A stretch of DNA of 64,000 bases from Chitinimonas sp036961565 (GTDB lineage: Bacteria; Pseudomonadota; Gammaproteobacteria; Burkholderiales; Chitinimonadaceae), in NCBI RefSeq assembly GCF_036961565.1, contig NZ_JBAMDD010000010.1:62001-126000 (forward strand), written 5' to 3'. This document shows positions 8,754 to 17,443 of the stretch, piece after piece. The notes under the pieces were generated by a model. It was not told the DNA's origin. It saw only the letters and a program-made list of their open reading frames with translations, and searched no databases. Made by a program: the position numbers and the translations under genes. The stretch's first letter is position 1. Every line of letters starts with the position of its first letter.

Positions 8754-9896
8754 ATGAGTCTGTGGAACAAGCTCACCGCTGAGTTTATCGATATAGTCGA
8801 ATGGACCGAGGACAGGCCTGAGGTGATGGCCCATCGTTTCGAGCGGCATCAGAATGAACTCAAGATGGGCGCAAAGCTCACGGTGCGCGAAGGCCAACTG
8901 GCCGTGGTGGTGAACGAAGGGCAACTGGGCAAGAACCAGGTGGCCGATGTGTTCACGCCCGGCATGTACACCCTTAATACCGAGAACATGCCCATACTGG
9001 CCACCCTCAAGGGTTGGAAGTACGGCTTCAATTCGCCCTTCAAGGCCGAGGTGTATTTCTTCAACACCCGCAAGTTCACCGATCTCAAGTGGGGCACGGC
9101 AGGCCCGGCCACCATGCGTGATCCGGAGTTCGGTGCGGTGCGGGTTACCGCCTTCGGCCTTTATGTGATTCGTATTGCCGATGCCAAGACCTTCCTGGTC
9201 GACATCATGGGCACCAAGGCCGAATTCACCACCGAGGATATCGAGGCCAACCTGCGCGGCAAGGTCGGCACCCGTATCAAGGAAGTGATGCCGGAGATCG
9301 GCGTGCCGGTGATAGACCTGGAAGGCAAGGTCACCCTGGTTGGCGAGAAGATACGCGAGCGTATCGCCGGCGATTTCGCCGGCATGGGCCTGGAACTGTG
9401 CGAGATACAGGTGCAGGATATCGGCCTGCCGGAAGAGGTCGAGAAAGCCATAGACCAGCAAGGCGCGATGCGTGCCATCGGCAATATGCAGCAGTTTGGT
9501 CAGTACCAGGCGGCCCAGGCCATGCGCGATGCCGCGCAGAACCCCGGCATGGCCGGCACCATGATGGGCATAGGGGTGGGTGGCATGCTCAACCAGGGCA
9601 TGGGCAATCTGTTCCAGCAGCCTGCCCAGGCCGGTGGCGGCATCTCGGGCTCGGCACCCGCGCCGGCGGCACCGGTTCCGCCGCCGATACCGGGTGCGGT
9701 CAGCTTCCATGTGGCGGTGAACGGCCAGCAGGCCGGCCCGTTCGATCTGGCGGCACTGCAAGGGCAGCTGCAGGCGGGTAGTTTCAACCGCGACAGCCTG
9801 GTCTGGAAGGCCGGCATGGCAGCCTGGGGCAAGGCCGGCGAGCAGCCGGAGCTGGCAGGGCTGTTTGCCCATATGCCACCACCCATACCGCAGTAA
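8754..9896 (+). CDS. SPFH-domain protein with C-terminal GYF_2 domain
   Basis: A protein of 380 residues resembling the YdjI/virion-core-like SPFH family. It opens with the MSLWNKLTAEFIDIVEW signature, followed by the SPFH body (about residues 30-240), a Gly/Met/Gln-rich linker (about 250-290), a Pro/Ala stretch, and a GYF_2 fold at the C-terminus (about 318-375: NGQQAGPFD, LVWKAGMAAW). Such proteins act as membrane-associated scaffolds in envelope stress, often beside zinc-ribbon partners; one is encoded at 10746. The start is ATG 8754, with AAGGAG at 8741-8746 spaced 7 bases; ATG 8748 is too close to that site. The exact partner is not known. Confidence 0.85.
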   Translation: MSLWNKLTAEFIDIVEWTEDRPEVMAHRFERHQNELKMGAKLTVREGQLAVVVNEGQLGKNQVADVFTPGMYTLNTENMPILATLKGWKYGFNSPFKAEVYFFNTRKFTDLKWGTAGPATMRDPEFGAVRVTAFGLYVIRIADAKTFLVDIMGTKAEFTTEDIEANLRGKVGTRIKEVMPEIGVPVIDLEGKVTLVGEKIRERIAGDFAGMGLELCEIQVQDIGLPEEVEKAIDQQGAMRAIGNMQQFGQYQAAQAMRDAAQNPGMAGTMMGIGVGGMLNQGMGNLFQQPAQAGGGISGSAPAPAAPVPPPIPGAVSFHVAVNGQQAGPFDLAALQGQLQAGSFNRDSLVWKAGMAAWGKAGEQPELAGLFAHMPPPIPQ

Positions 9897-9905
9897 AGTG
9901 ATCTA

Positions 9906-9933
9906 CCCGGCGCCGTGGGCGCCGGGTTTCTTT
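9906..9933 (+). terminator. rho-independent terminator after the SPFH gene
   Basis: A perfect 9-bp GC-only stem (9906-9914 with 9918-9926) with a 3-base loop is followed by TTTCTTT, 9 bases after the SPFH stop. Confidence 0.88.
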
Positions 9934-9951
9934 CACCACCCCGCCATCGCC

Positions 9952-10710
9952 ATGATACGAATGCTCGGCCAGGTCCTGCTGTTGCTCTGTAGCGCGCTGC
10001 TGGCAGCTGCACCGCCACCAGCCCTGCCTGTGGTGCGTGTCGCCGCGCCCGAGGGCATGGACGCTACGGTGCAGGTGGGTGAGCTGGTCCTGCGCGAGGC
10101 CTACCGGCGCATAGGTTACGAGATGCAGCTGGACAAGCTGCCCAGCCTGCGTTCGCTGGCAGTGGTGGATGCCGGCAAGTATGACGCCGAGCTGGGGCGT
10201 ATTGCCGGGATGGAGCAGCAGTACAGCAATCTGCGTATGGTCCCGACCTCCCCCCTGTCGCTTACCGTGGCGGCCCTGACACTCAAGCCCGAGATCGTGG
10301 TGCGCGATTGGGAAGACCTGCGCGGTTGGCGGGTGGCGGCGCAGCGCGGCGCCAAGGTGGTAGAAGCCAGGACGGCCGGCATGGATGTCAGTTTCGCCAC
10401 CACACCCGATGCCATGGTGCGCATGCTGCTAGCGGGCAGGGTTGATGTGGTGCTGGGCAGCCCCATCAGCATGCCGGCTGTACTGGCGGGTATGCGTCGC
10501 CGTGGCGAGCTGGCGGCGGATACCCGCTTGATGGAGCGGGAGTTCTACAGCATGCCGGTTTACCACTATGTCCATACCCGCAACACCCATCTGATCGTGC
10601 CGTTGGAGCAAGCCTTGCTGGCCATGCGTAAGGACGGTTTCATCGACCGTGCGCTGCGGCAAGTCACGGCACAGCAAGTCGATGATGTGCTCGGCAAGCA
10701 CAAGCCCTAA
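9952..10710 (+). CDS. orphan periplasmic substrate-binding protein, family 3-like
   Basis: Secreted protein of 252 residues with an N-terminal signal (MIRMLGQVLLLLCSALLAA) and a family 3 binding-protein fold. Recognisable segments are VVRVAAPEG at the mature N-terminus, GELVLREAYRRIGYEM, ELGRIAGMEQQY, and the C-terminal DGFIDRAL typical of this fold. It is one of five binding proteins in the window that have no permease. The start is ATG 9952 or 9961; the frame runs upstream through the terminator of the previous gene, so starts before 9940 are unlikely. It sits between an SPFH gene and a zinc-ribbon gene, but the terminator at 9906 argues for separate transcription from the former. Ligand unknown. 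Confidence 0.75.
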   Translation: MIRMLGQVLLLLCSALLAAAPPPALPVVRVAAPEGMDATVQVGELVLREAYRRIGYEMQLDKLPSLRSLAVVDAGKYDAELGRIAGMEQQYSNLRMVPTSPLSLTVAALTLKPEIVVRDWEDLRGWRVAAQRGAKVVEARTAGMDVSFATTPDAMVRMLLAGRVDVVLGSPISMPAVLAGMRRRGELAADTRLMEREFYSMPVYHYVHTRNTHLIVPLEQALLAMRKDGFIDRALRQVTAQQVDDVLGKHKP

Positions 10711-10745
10711 CCTCAACACTTGACCCGACCTAGTCGTCAGCCTAC

Positions 10746-11831
10746 ATGACCACCAACCATTATCCTTGCACGGCCTGTGGTGCCAAGCTTGAATTCGCGC
10801 CTGGCCAGCACGCTCTCCAGTGTCCTTATTGCGGCGCGCAGAACGCCATCGCTGTAGCGGATGTAGCGGAGCAGGAAACCGCAGTAGCCGAACTCGATTA
10901 CCAGGCTTATCTGGCTAAGGCAGCAGGCAATGAGCCGCAGATAGAGCGACAGACGGTGAAGTGCCCCGGCTGTGGTGCAGCATCGCAGTTGCCGGCCAAT
11001 ACCACGGCAGATCGCTGCCCGTTTTGCGCCGTGCCGCTGATTGCCAGCAATGCCTATGCCCAGCGCACCATACAGCCCAAGGCGGTAGCACCGTTCGAGA
11101 TCAAGGAGAACCAGGCCAGGGCCAGCTTCAAGGACTGGATACATGGGCTGTGGTTCGCCCCCAATGCCCTGAAGCAGGCCTACCGCGCTGCCAGTGGCTT
11201 GAAGGGCATCTACCTGCCTTACTGGACCTATGATGCCCATACCGACACGCCCTACCGTGGCGAGCGGGGCGACTACTACTATGTGAGCGAGACCTATACC
11301 GACAATGGTGTCACCAAGACTCGGCAGGTACGCCGTACCCGCTGGTCTTCGGCTGCGGGCGAGGTGAGCGTGGGCTTTGACGATGTCACCGTGCCGGCAA
11401 CCCAGTCGCTGCCCACCCAGTACCTGCATGGACTGCAACCCTGGCGCTTGGACAAGTTGCAGCCCTATCGCGAGGACTTCCTCACCGGCTTTACCGTGGA
11501 AGCCTACCAACTGGGCCTGCAACCGGGCTTTGCCGAGGCGCAGGGGCTGATGGAGCCCACCATACGGGAGGCCATCCGGCGTGATATCGGTGGTGACGAG
11601 CAGCGCATACACAATATGTCGCCGCACTACTACGACATCACTTTCAAGCACATCCTGCTGCCCATCTGGTTGTCCAGCTACCAGTATGGCGGCAAGACCT
11701 GGCGCTTTGTCGTCAATGGCCAGACTGGCGAAGTTCAGGGTGAGCGTCCCTGGTCGGCCTGGAAGATCGCCGGGGCCATCCTGCTGGCCTTGCTGCTGCT
11801 GTTTGTGGTGATCTACCTGAGTGGGGAATAG
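10746..11831 (+). CDS. zinc-ribbon membrane protein (two CxxC pairs of pairs)
   Basis: A protein of 361 residues with two N-terminal zinc ribbons: Cys8, Cys11, Cys26 and Cys29, then Cys73, Cys76, Cys91 and Cys94. These are followed by a tryptophan- and tyrosine-rich central domain (GIYLPYWTYDAHT, TYDAHT.TPYRG) and a single C-terminal transmembrane helix (about 335-357). Databases often label this type as primosomal-protein-like because of the ribbons, but there is no helicase. It lies 35 bases after an orphan binding protein and close to the SPFH/GYF_2 gene, a combination seen with membrane-scaffold proteins of the YdjI type. A role in envelope organisation is an inference. Confidence 0.78.
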   Translation: MTTNHYPCTACGAKLEFAPGQHALQCPYCGAQNAIAVADVAEQETAVAELDYQAYLAKAAGNEPQIERQTVKCPGCGAASQLPANTTADRCPFCAVPLIASNAYAQRTIQPKAVAPFEIKENQARASFKDWIHGLWFAPNALKQAYRAASGLKGIYLPYWTYDAHTDTPYRGERGDYYYVSETYTDNGVTKTRQVRRTRWSSAAGEVSVGFDDVTVPATQSLPTQYLHGLQPWRLDKLQPYREDFLTGFTVEAYQLGLQPGFAEAQGLMEPTIREAIRRDIGGDEQRIHNMSPHYYDITFKHILLPIWLSSYQYGGKTWRFVVNGQTGEVQGERPWSAWKIAGAILLALLLLFVVIYLSGE

Positions 11832-11916
11832 CGGTTGCCTGGTGGGTAGCGCCGGCTATCGGATTGATTGCCTGAATCAACTTCACAAGCTGCCGGGGTG
11901 GGCGTAGTGTGGTGTG

Positions 11917-12007
11917 AGAGCTTGTTTGCGATCTTTTCATCACACCGTTCGAGACGGATAAGGTATTGAACGCGGCGGTGAGGCGAAAAGACTTTGAACA
12001 GGCTCTA
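11917..12007. repeat. short copy (C) of the dispersed palindromic element
   Basis: About 91 bp whose left end reads AGAGCTTGTTTGCGATCTTTT. The right end (GGCGAAAAGACTTTGAACAG then GCTCT) is its imperfect reverse complement. The ends match those of the long copies at 33311 and 61431, but the 84-bp core is absent. The right end finishes 47 bases before the DUF3330 start codon. Confidence 0.75.
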
Positions 12008-12054
12008 AGGGAGTGTATCGGCGCAGCAATGCTGCGGCTTACCAGGAGATTGCC

Positions 12055-12273
12055 ATGCATGCTCATCCCACCCAGGCACAGGTGCCGGCCCTGCCCACGT
12101 TGAATTGCCAGGTATGCCTGGCCGAGATTCCCGCTTCTGAAGCCGCCAGCAGCGAAGCCACCGATTATGTGGCGGCTGTCTGCGGGCTGGAATGCTATGT
12201 ACAGTGGCAGGCGCAGACGGGCGCCCTGGTGCCAGAATCTCCGGCAGCCGGCGAGGCGGCTGCCCAAGCGTAG
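12055..12273 (+). CDS. DUF3330 domain mini-protein
   Basis: A 72-residue protein with a CxxC pair (NCQVCLAEIP), the DYVAAVCGLECY segment and a Gln-rich end, matching the DUF3330 family. Four cysteines suggest one zinc site. Family members are often found near mercury-resistance and other mobile genes, but function is not established. ATG 12055 is preceded by AGGAG at 12044-12048 with a 6-base spacing, so the upstream in-frame ATG at 12013 is not needed. It lies just downstream of repeat copy C and converges with the anti-sigma-like gene. Confidence 0.75.
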   Translation: MHAHPTQAQVPALPTLNCQVCLAEIPASEAASSEATDYVAAVCGLECYVQWQAQTGALVPESPAAGEAAAQA

Positions 12274-12309
12274 CGTCACCCGGTTGTCTCACCCTCTGGA
12301 AACCGCCAG

Positions 12310-13230
12310 TCAGGGCTGGCTTGCGTCCTCTAGCAGGTATCGCAGCTCCTTGGGCAGTGGGTGGTCTGGCCAGCGCTGCTGTAGCAGCCTTGCTTGCCTG
12401 CGCGCCTCATCTTCCTTCCCCACCTCCAATAGCTGGCGGATGCTGGTAATCCAGCGTTCCGGCGTGGCGTCCGGTTTGGTCGCCGGTGGCGGCATGCTTT
12501 CCAGCATCTTGCGTAGTGCCGGGGCGGTCTGCTCCTGGCTGCGGCCAGCGGCAGGCTTGGCTGCAGCAGGTGCCGGTGCGGGCATCGCCTGCGGTGCAGG
12601 TGCCGCTGGCGCCAGGGCGGGCAGACTGCGTTTGTCCTGTCGGGACATCGCGTCGCCTGCTGGCGATTCGGCTTCCCGCGCCGATTCTGGTGCGGCCAAG
12701 GCAGCCGGGGCGGCTTGCTCGGCGCTTTCCATCAAACCCGCTTCCATCGCCGGGCGCGTCTCGGCCGGCGCTGCCTGGCGAGGCTGCGCGAGGCGGTGGC
12801 GGGCTGCTGGTGCGCTGCTGGTCACCGGCTCTTCCGGTTGTGGTGGGGTGGCTGCGGCAGTGCTTGCCGATTCCAGCTTCATTTCATCCTTGCTGCTGAC
12901 CGCAGCATCGGCAGACGGGGCCGCGGGCGCCGCCACAGGGGCTGACATCTCTGCGGCCAGCATGGGCTCGTCCAGCCGGGTTTCCTCGCTGTCGCGCAGT
13001 TGCAGGCTGATACCCAGGGCCAGCATCACCGTGGCGGCCAATCCCAGGGGGACGCCCCAGTTGCGGCGGGGCCGGGCAGGGAAGGGGATGACCTTGGCAC
13101 CGTCTTGTACCGCACTGCGGGCCGCAGCCAGGATGGCGCTGTCCAGTGCTGGCGGCGGCAAGGGGTGCTCCAGTGCCGCGTAGGCCTGGCTCAGTGCCTT
13201 GTCGTCATCATCGGGTTTCATGGTGTCCAT
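12310..13230 (-). CDS. anti-sigma-like membrane protein with Ala/Pro-rich linker
   Basis: A 306-residue protein, the last gene of a minus-strand operon, 1 base after the ECF sigma stop. A short acidic cytoplasmic head (DDDDKALSQAY) is followed by one transmembrane helix (about residues 55-75, VPLGLAATVMLALGI), a very long low-complexity Ala/Pro/Ser periplasmic linker (about 85-240), and a C-terminal helical domain (ERWITSIRQLLEVGKEDEA, RWPDHPLP). No zinc-binding HxxxCxxC motif of classic ZAS anti-sigma factors is present. Position and topology suggest that it restrains the adjacent sigma factor and senses the envelope. ATG 13230 or ATG 13221 may be the start. Confidence 0.72.
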   Translation of the reverse strand: MDTMKPDDDDKALSQAYAALEHPLPPPALDSAILAAARSAVQDGAKVIPFPARPRRNWGVPLGLAATVMLALGISLQLRDSEETRLDEPMLAAEMSAPVAAPAAPSADAAVSSKDEMKLESASTAAATPPQPEEPVTSSAPAARHRLAQPRQAAPAETRPAMEAGLMESAEQAAPAALAAPESAREAESPAGDAMSRQDKRSLPALAPAAPAPQAMPAPAPAAAKPAAGRSQEQTAPALRKMLESMPPPATKPDATPERWITSIRQLLEVGKEDEARRQARLLQQRWPDHPLPKELRYLLEDASQP

Positions 13231-13231
13231 C

Positions 13232-13801
13232 TCAGCTTACCCCCGCCAGCGTGGCTTTGAGCTTGGCCACGGCGTAGCGTAGCCGGCTCTTGGCCGTTTC
13301 CATGGGCACGCCGGTCAGTGCGGCAATGTCCTCCAGGCTCATATCGGCCTGTTCGCGCAGCAGGAATACTTCACGCTGCACGGCAGGCAACGCCCGCAAG
13401 GCGGTGTCCAGCGCCTGGCCCGCCTGCTTGCCGGCCAGGCGGCTGGCGGGCTCTTGCCGGCTGTCGGCCGCTACACGGGCCAGCGGGTCCTCGTCGTCCT
13501 CATTCAGGAAGTCGCCCAACAGGGCGGGCTCCTTCAACCGTATCCGGTCTATCAGCTTGTTGCGGGCGATGCCGAACAGCCAGGTACGGAAGCTGGCCGT
13601 GGGCCGATAATCGTGCCGGGCGTTGACCACCGCCAGCCAGGTTTCCTGAAAGACATCATCCACCCAGGCCGTGCGGGGCGACTGCCGGTGCAGAAAGCCG
13701 TACAAGCCGGCCTTGTGCAGCGCATACAGGCGCTCGAACGCCACCGCCTCGCCACCGGCGTAGGCAAGCATCAAGGCGGTATCGTCATGGGCAGGCTGCA
13801 T
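13232..13801 (-). CDS. ECF RNA polymerase sigma factor (sigma-70 family)
   Basis: Directs RNA polymerase to a small stress or envelope regulon. The protein has 189 residues from ATG 13801; the frame is open upstream to a GTG at 13870, which would add 23 residues lacking homology. Region 2 is clear (AFERLYALHK, VDDVFQETWLAV, FRTWLFGIARNKLIDRIR), as is region 4 (ALPAVQREVFLL, MSLEDIAALTGVPMETAKSRL), with a variable acidic linker between (NEDDEDPLARV). The cognate anti-sigma-like gene follows 1 base downstream. Upstream in the same direction are a lipoprotein and a VWA lipoprotein gene, an arrangement recurrent around YfbK-type VWA proteins. Confidence 0.9.
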   Translation of the reverse strand: MQPAHDDTALMLAYAGGEAVAFERLYALHKAGLYGFLHRQSPRTAWVDDVFQETWLAVVNARHDYRPTASFRTWLFGIARNKLIDRIRLKEPALLGDFLNEDDEDPLARVAADSRQEPASRLAGKQAGQALDTALRALPAVQREVFLLREQADMSLEDIAALTGVPMETAKSRLRYAVAKLKATLAGVS

Positions 13802-13877
13802 GGCAGGCGAGTGTAGCGGAATGCCGGACTCGCCGCCTGCACTGTCCACACTGGGGTGGTAGCCTTCCACTGGCTGA

Positions 13878-14609
13878 TCAGCCCTCTTTGGCGGTGATCT
13901 TCAAGCGGGTGTAGTAGATACCGTTGCTGCCCTTGTAACCGGAGTCGGTGCCATACATCACCCACAGTTCGCCCGAGCCATTGGTGGTCAGTGACAGCGG
14001 GTTGCTGCTATTGCTCAGCAGCTTGTTGCGATAGGGGCGGTTGACGCAATCGGTGCTGTCAGTGGCGACATTACCCAGTACCCGGGTATCGCGGCCGCTG
14101 GTTTCCTGGTTGCCCTTGTCCCAGTTCATCCGCCAGTTCTTGTTGGCATCCACCAGGGCTAGTGGTTCCTGCACGCTGGCCCCCGCCTTGAGGAAGACCG
14201 ACTCCCCAGGGGCGCCAATTCCGCCGGTGCAGCTTGCGCTGCCGTTGCTGGCGAACTCTGCCTCGAAGGTCAGCTTGTAGGCCTGGTTGGGCTTGAGCTT
14301 GTCGATCTTGCGCTTCACATACATCCACAGATCAGTACTGTGGTTGTTGCCGCTCATATATATGCCCCTGACCGTAAACGGCACGGGCAAGGCACGCCAG
14401 GACGATGTCAGCTCGTAGTAGGTATCCTGGCCTTGTTCAAAATCGGCAAAGCCGGATACCCAGCCCTGTGCGCTGGTATCCAGGTTGTACTCATAGGTCA
14501 GGCTGGTGCCTGGCTGCGTGGGTTCTCCTACGCCGACCTCGGTATTGCAGGCGCTGAGCAATAGCGGCACCAGGGGGAGCCACAGGTAGTTTCTTTGGCG
14601 CATGACCAT
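13878..14609 (-). CDS. lipoprotein of unknown function
   Basis: A 243-residue protein with an N-terminal lipoprotein signal (PLVPLLLSAC, lipobox LLSAC) and a mature part rich in aromatic and Ser/Thr residues (QGWVSGFADFEQG, YYELTSSWRALP, YKLTFEAEFASNG). This looks like a beta-sandwich of the kind found in carbohydrate-binding or adhesion modules, but no family was recognised. The ATGs at 14609 and 14603 are both possible starts downstream of a GAGGA ribosome site. It lies between the VWA gene (190 bases upstream) and the sigma gene (76 bases downstream from its stop), so it is probably part of that envelope operon. Function unknown. Confidence 0.7.
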   Translation of the reverse strand: MVMRQRNYLWLPLVPLLLSACNTEVGVGEPTQPGTSLTYEYNLDTSAQGWVSGFADFEQGQDTYYELTSSWRALPVPFTVRGIYMSGNNHSTDLWMYVKRKIDKLKPNQAYKLTFEAEFASNGSASCTGGIGAPGESVFLKAGASVQEPLALVDANKNWRMNWDKGNQETSGRDTRVLGNVATDSTDCVNRPYRNKLLSNSSNPLSLTTNGSGELWVMYGTDSGYKGSNGIYYTRLKITAKEG

Positions 14610-14798
14610 TCTTCCTCTTTCTATCGATTGTTGTTGTGCAGGCCTGCCCTGCAGGCAGCTTGCGGGCTTGCTTTGGTAGCTGTCTCGCCATCTGGTTCCC
14701 GGCATGCTGCCGCTGCCAGGAAAAAGCGTAGCCTGCCGGGCTGCCTTTGCCTACGCGCATAGTGGCTGGGTGGGGCGGTGGGCAGCCGAGCCTCACTC

Positions 14799-16574
14799 CT
14801 ATTCGGCGACCTGTGGCTGGGCCTGTGTGTCCTGCCCTGCCAGTGTTTCTGCCAGGCTGATCAGGCGCAGGAACTCCCCGCGATAGCCGTAGCGATCCTC
14901 CCCCCGTGCGCCAGCGGCCAGTGCCTTGATCTGGCCAAAGTCAAAGTTGCCCAGATGCTTACCACCCTCGGCCAGGCGCTGGCCAAAGGCGGCCACGGCG
15001 GCGGCAAAGCGTAGGTCTTCGCTGGGATGCTGGCTGATTGCATCGCGCCGCACTGGGAAGGCCAGCAACTGGCTGTCCTCTCCGTGCGCGGCCTTGTAGC
15101 GCAGGCGCAGATAGCCCAGTTCCTGATCCTTGCCGGTCAGCAGCGGTTTGTTGATGCCATAGCGAAGCGGCTCCACCGCACCGCGCTTGCCAGCCAGGGT
15201 GATTTCATACAGGGCGGTTACCCGGTGGCCGGCACCGATTTCGCCGGCATCCACCTTGTCGTTGTTGAAATCCTCGCGCTTGAGCGCGCGGTTCTCAAAA
15301 CCGATCAAGCGATACTCCTGCACGTTCTGCGGGTTGAATTCCAGCTGTATCTTGACGTCGCTTGCGACGGTGGCGAGGGTGGAGGTGAACTCGTCGACCA
15401 GCACTTTCTGTGCTTCGTTCAGGGTGTCGATGTAGCTGTAGGCCCCATCGCCGGCATCGGCAATCTGCTCCATTAACTGTTCGTTGTAATTGCCGGTGCC
15501 AAAGCCCAACGATGACAGCGATACGCCGGAGCGGCGCTTTTCTTCCACCAGGTTCTTCAGGGTTTCAAAGCGGGTGATGCCGACATTGAAGTCGCCATCG
15601 GTGGCCAGCAGGATGCGATTGATGCCGCCTTTCACAAAGCCCTGCTCGGCCATCTGGTAGGCCAGCTGGATACCGGCGGCACCAGCGGTGGCGCCGCCTG
15701 CTTGCAGGCCATCGATGGCCGCCATGATCTCGCCACGCCGTGCACCGCTGGTGGGCGGCAATACCACGCGGGTGCCGCTGGCATAGGTCACCAGTGAGAC
15801 CTGATCCTGCGGCCGCAACTGGCGGGTGAACAGCTTCAGCGCCTCGCGCAGCAGGGGGAGCTTGTCGGCTGAATTCATTGAGCCCGAGACATCGACCAGG
15901 AACACCAGATTGGCCGGCGGCAGTGCCTGCTTGGCGGGGTCGGCCGCCTGTATGCCTACCCGCAGCAGCAGGCTGTTCGGGTTCCAGGGCGTGGGGGCCA
16001 GTTCGGTGCTGACGGCAAAGGGGGCCTTGCCTTGGGGCAGGGGGTAGTCGTAGGGGAAGTAGTTGACTAGCTCCTCCACCCGCACGGCATCACGCGGGGG
16101 CAGTTGGCCACCGTTGAGCAGGCGCCGCACATTGCTGTAACTGCCGGTATCGACATCAATGCTGAAGGTGGAAACAGGCGATTCCGCTGCCAGGGTAATG
16201 CCATTGCGTTGCAGTGCCTGGTAACGCTCGCGGTTCTCTGGTGCTGCCGGGACATATTGCCGTACTGCTGGGGCGGCAAGGCTGTTGCCACCCATGGGCA
16301 TGCGCTTGGACAGCGAGGCTTGCGGCTTGGCCAAGCCGGTGGCCCGAGCACTATCGGTGCTGGCAAGGGGGCTCACGGCAGGCGCTGCGGGGGCTTCTGC
16401 GGCTGGCAGGGGCTGCCGTGGTGGCGGTGGGGCGACGGCTTCGGCGACCTGCACGGCGTTGTCGGCCTTCGCAGCCTTGCTCCCCTCGGCCGTGGTGGCG
16501 ACTTCAGGCTGGTGGGTGGAGCAGGCGGCCAGCCAGATGCTGGCCAGCAGGGCAGTCAGATGCTTGGGTGTCAT
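14799..16574 (-). CDS. von Willebrand factor A domain lipoprotein (YfbK-like)
   Basis: A 591-residue protein with a lipoprotein signal (ASIWLAACS) and an Ala/Pro-rich tether (about 25-90). It is followed by the YfbK N-terminal domain (TFSIDVDTGSYSNVRRLL, EELVNYFPYDY), a VWA domain with an intact MIDAS (DVSGSM, then TYASG and ATDGDFNVG), and a C-terminal DUF3520-like domain ending in GEFLRLISLAE. It probably binds a metal and partner proteins at the outer or inner membrane facing the periplasm. ATG 16574 is chosen for its GGAG ribosome site and the signal peptide; the frame runs back to 16643. It heads the operon with the ECF sigma factor. Confidence 0.9.
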   Translation of the reverse strand: MTPKHLTALLASIWLAACSTHQPEVATTAEGSKAAKADNAVQVAEAVAPPPPRQPLPAAEAPAAPAVSPLASTDSARATGLAKPQASLSKRMPMGGNSLAAPAVRQYVPAAPENRERYQALQRNGITLAAESPVSTFSIDVDTGSYSNVRRLLNGGQLPPRDAVRVEELVNYFPYDYPLPQGKAPFAVSTELAPTPWNPNSLLLRVGIQAADPAKQALPPANLVFLVDVSGSMNSADKLPLLREALKLFTRQLRPQDQVSLVTYASGTRVVLPPTSGARRGEIMAAIDGLQAGGATAGAAGIQLAYQMAEQGFVKGGINRILLATDGDFNVGITRFETLKNLVEEKRRSGVSLSSLGFGTGNYNEQLMEQIADAGDGAYSYIDTLNEAQKVLVDEFTSTLATVASDVKIQLEFNPQNVQEYRLIGFENRALKREDFNNDKVDAGEIGAGHRVTALYEITLAGKRGAVEPLRYGINKPLLTGKDQELGYLRLRYKAAHGEDSQLLAFPVRRDAISQHPSEDLRFAAAVAAFGQRLAEGGKHLGNFDFGQIKALAAGARGEDRYGYRGEFLRLISLAETLAGQDTQAQPQVAE

Positions 16575-16666
16575 GGCGATCTCCGCGTGGGTGGAATAAT
16601 GCTTGAACGGCGCCATGTGCTGAAACGGGTTAAATCCTGGCAAATTATCGGCGGGTCGCCACCGCG

Positions 16667-17443
16667 CTACTGGTAGCGCTTGAGCAAGGCGGCCATCCTG
16701 GCCCGGCCGGGGCCCTCGCAGGCGGCCTTGAGTCTGGCCATGGCAGCCTTATCCTGCATCAGCGGAGATTTATGCGAGATGTAGATAACCACTGGCTGCA
16801 CATCGATCTCCAGCCAGTGGTAGTCACGGCTTTTTAGCCCAGCCTGCTCCAGTGCGCTGATGGAGCCGGGGCGGGACACAAACGTGGCGTCCAGCCTGTC
16901 AGCCTTCAGCATGCGCAGTCCCTGTTCCACCGACTCCAGCGGATACAGGTCGGCGTCCAGCGATTTCAGCCTGTCTAGCGCACGTGTGCCGCGGGGTACG
17001 CCTACCACCATGCCGCTCAGGCGCGAGGGGGCCAACTGCTGGTAGCGCTGGTGCTTGTAGAGGACGCCTGAGCGTATCTGCCCTATCTGGCACAACTGCG
17101 CGGCAAACTTGTCGCGTTCGGCATCGGGTATCAGCACGGCGGCCACATTCTCGCCGCTTCTCAGGCCATTGATCGCCCTGACATAGGGCAGGGTAGACAG
17201 AGTAACGGTGAGGCCTGCGCGGTCAAACAGAAAGCGCAGTATCTCGGGTGAGACACCGCGCTCGGGTTGATCGGGAAAAGTCCAGGGGAAGACCGGCACC
17301 GTGTACGCCGTCAAAGGGGCCGCCTGCGCGGGCAGGCATAGCAGCAAGGCCACGACAAGGCCGATGGGCCAGGCCAGCATTGGCCGTTTGCCTGGAGATA
17401 AGGCTGAGGTGGTTGGCCGTTGATCTACTGGCAGTCGATGCAT
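16667..17443 (-). CDS. orphan periplasmic substrate-binding protein, family 3-like
   Basis: A secreted binding protein. From ATG 17443 it has 258 residues with a long basic n-region before the hydrophobic core (IGLVVALLLCLPAQA). The mature domain shows VFPWTFPDQPERGVSPEILRF-type segments, PYVRAINGLRSGE, and GVPRGTRALDRLKSLD, consistent with family 3. Alternative starts are 17476 and 17380; none has a convincing ribosome site. It lies 92 bases upstream of the VWA gene and in the same direction, so it could head that transcript. No permease is nearby. Ligand unknown. Confidence 0.72.
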   Translation of the reverse strand: MHRLPVDQRPTTSALSPGKRPMLAWPIGLVVALLLCLPAQAAPLTAYTVPVFPWTFPDQPERGVSPEILRFLFDRAGLTVTLSTLPYVRAINGLRSGENVAAVLIPDAERDKFAAQLCQIGQIRSGVLYKHQRYQQLAPSRLSGMVVGVPRGTRALDRLKSLDADLYPLESVEQGLRMLKADRLDATFVSRPGSISALEQAGLKSRDYHWLEIDVQPVVIYISHKSPLMQDKAAMARLKAACEGPGRARMAALLKRYQ

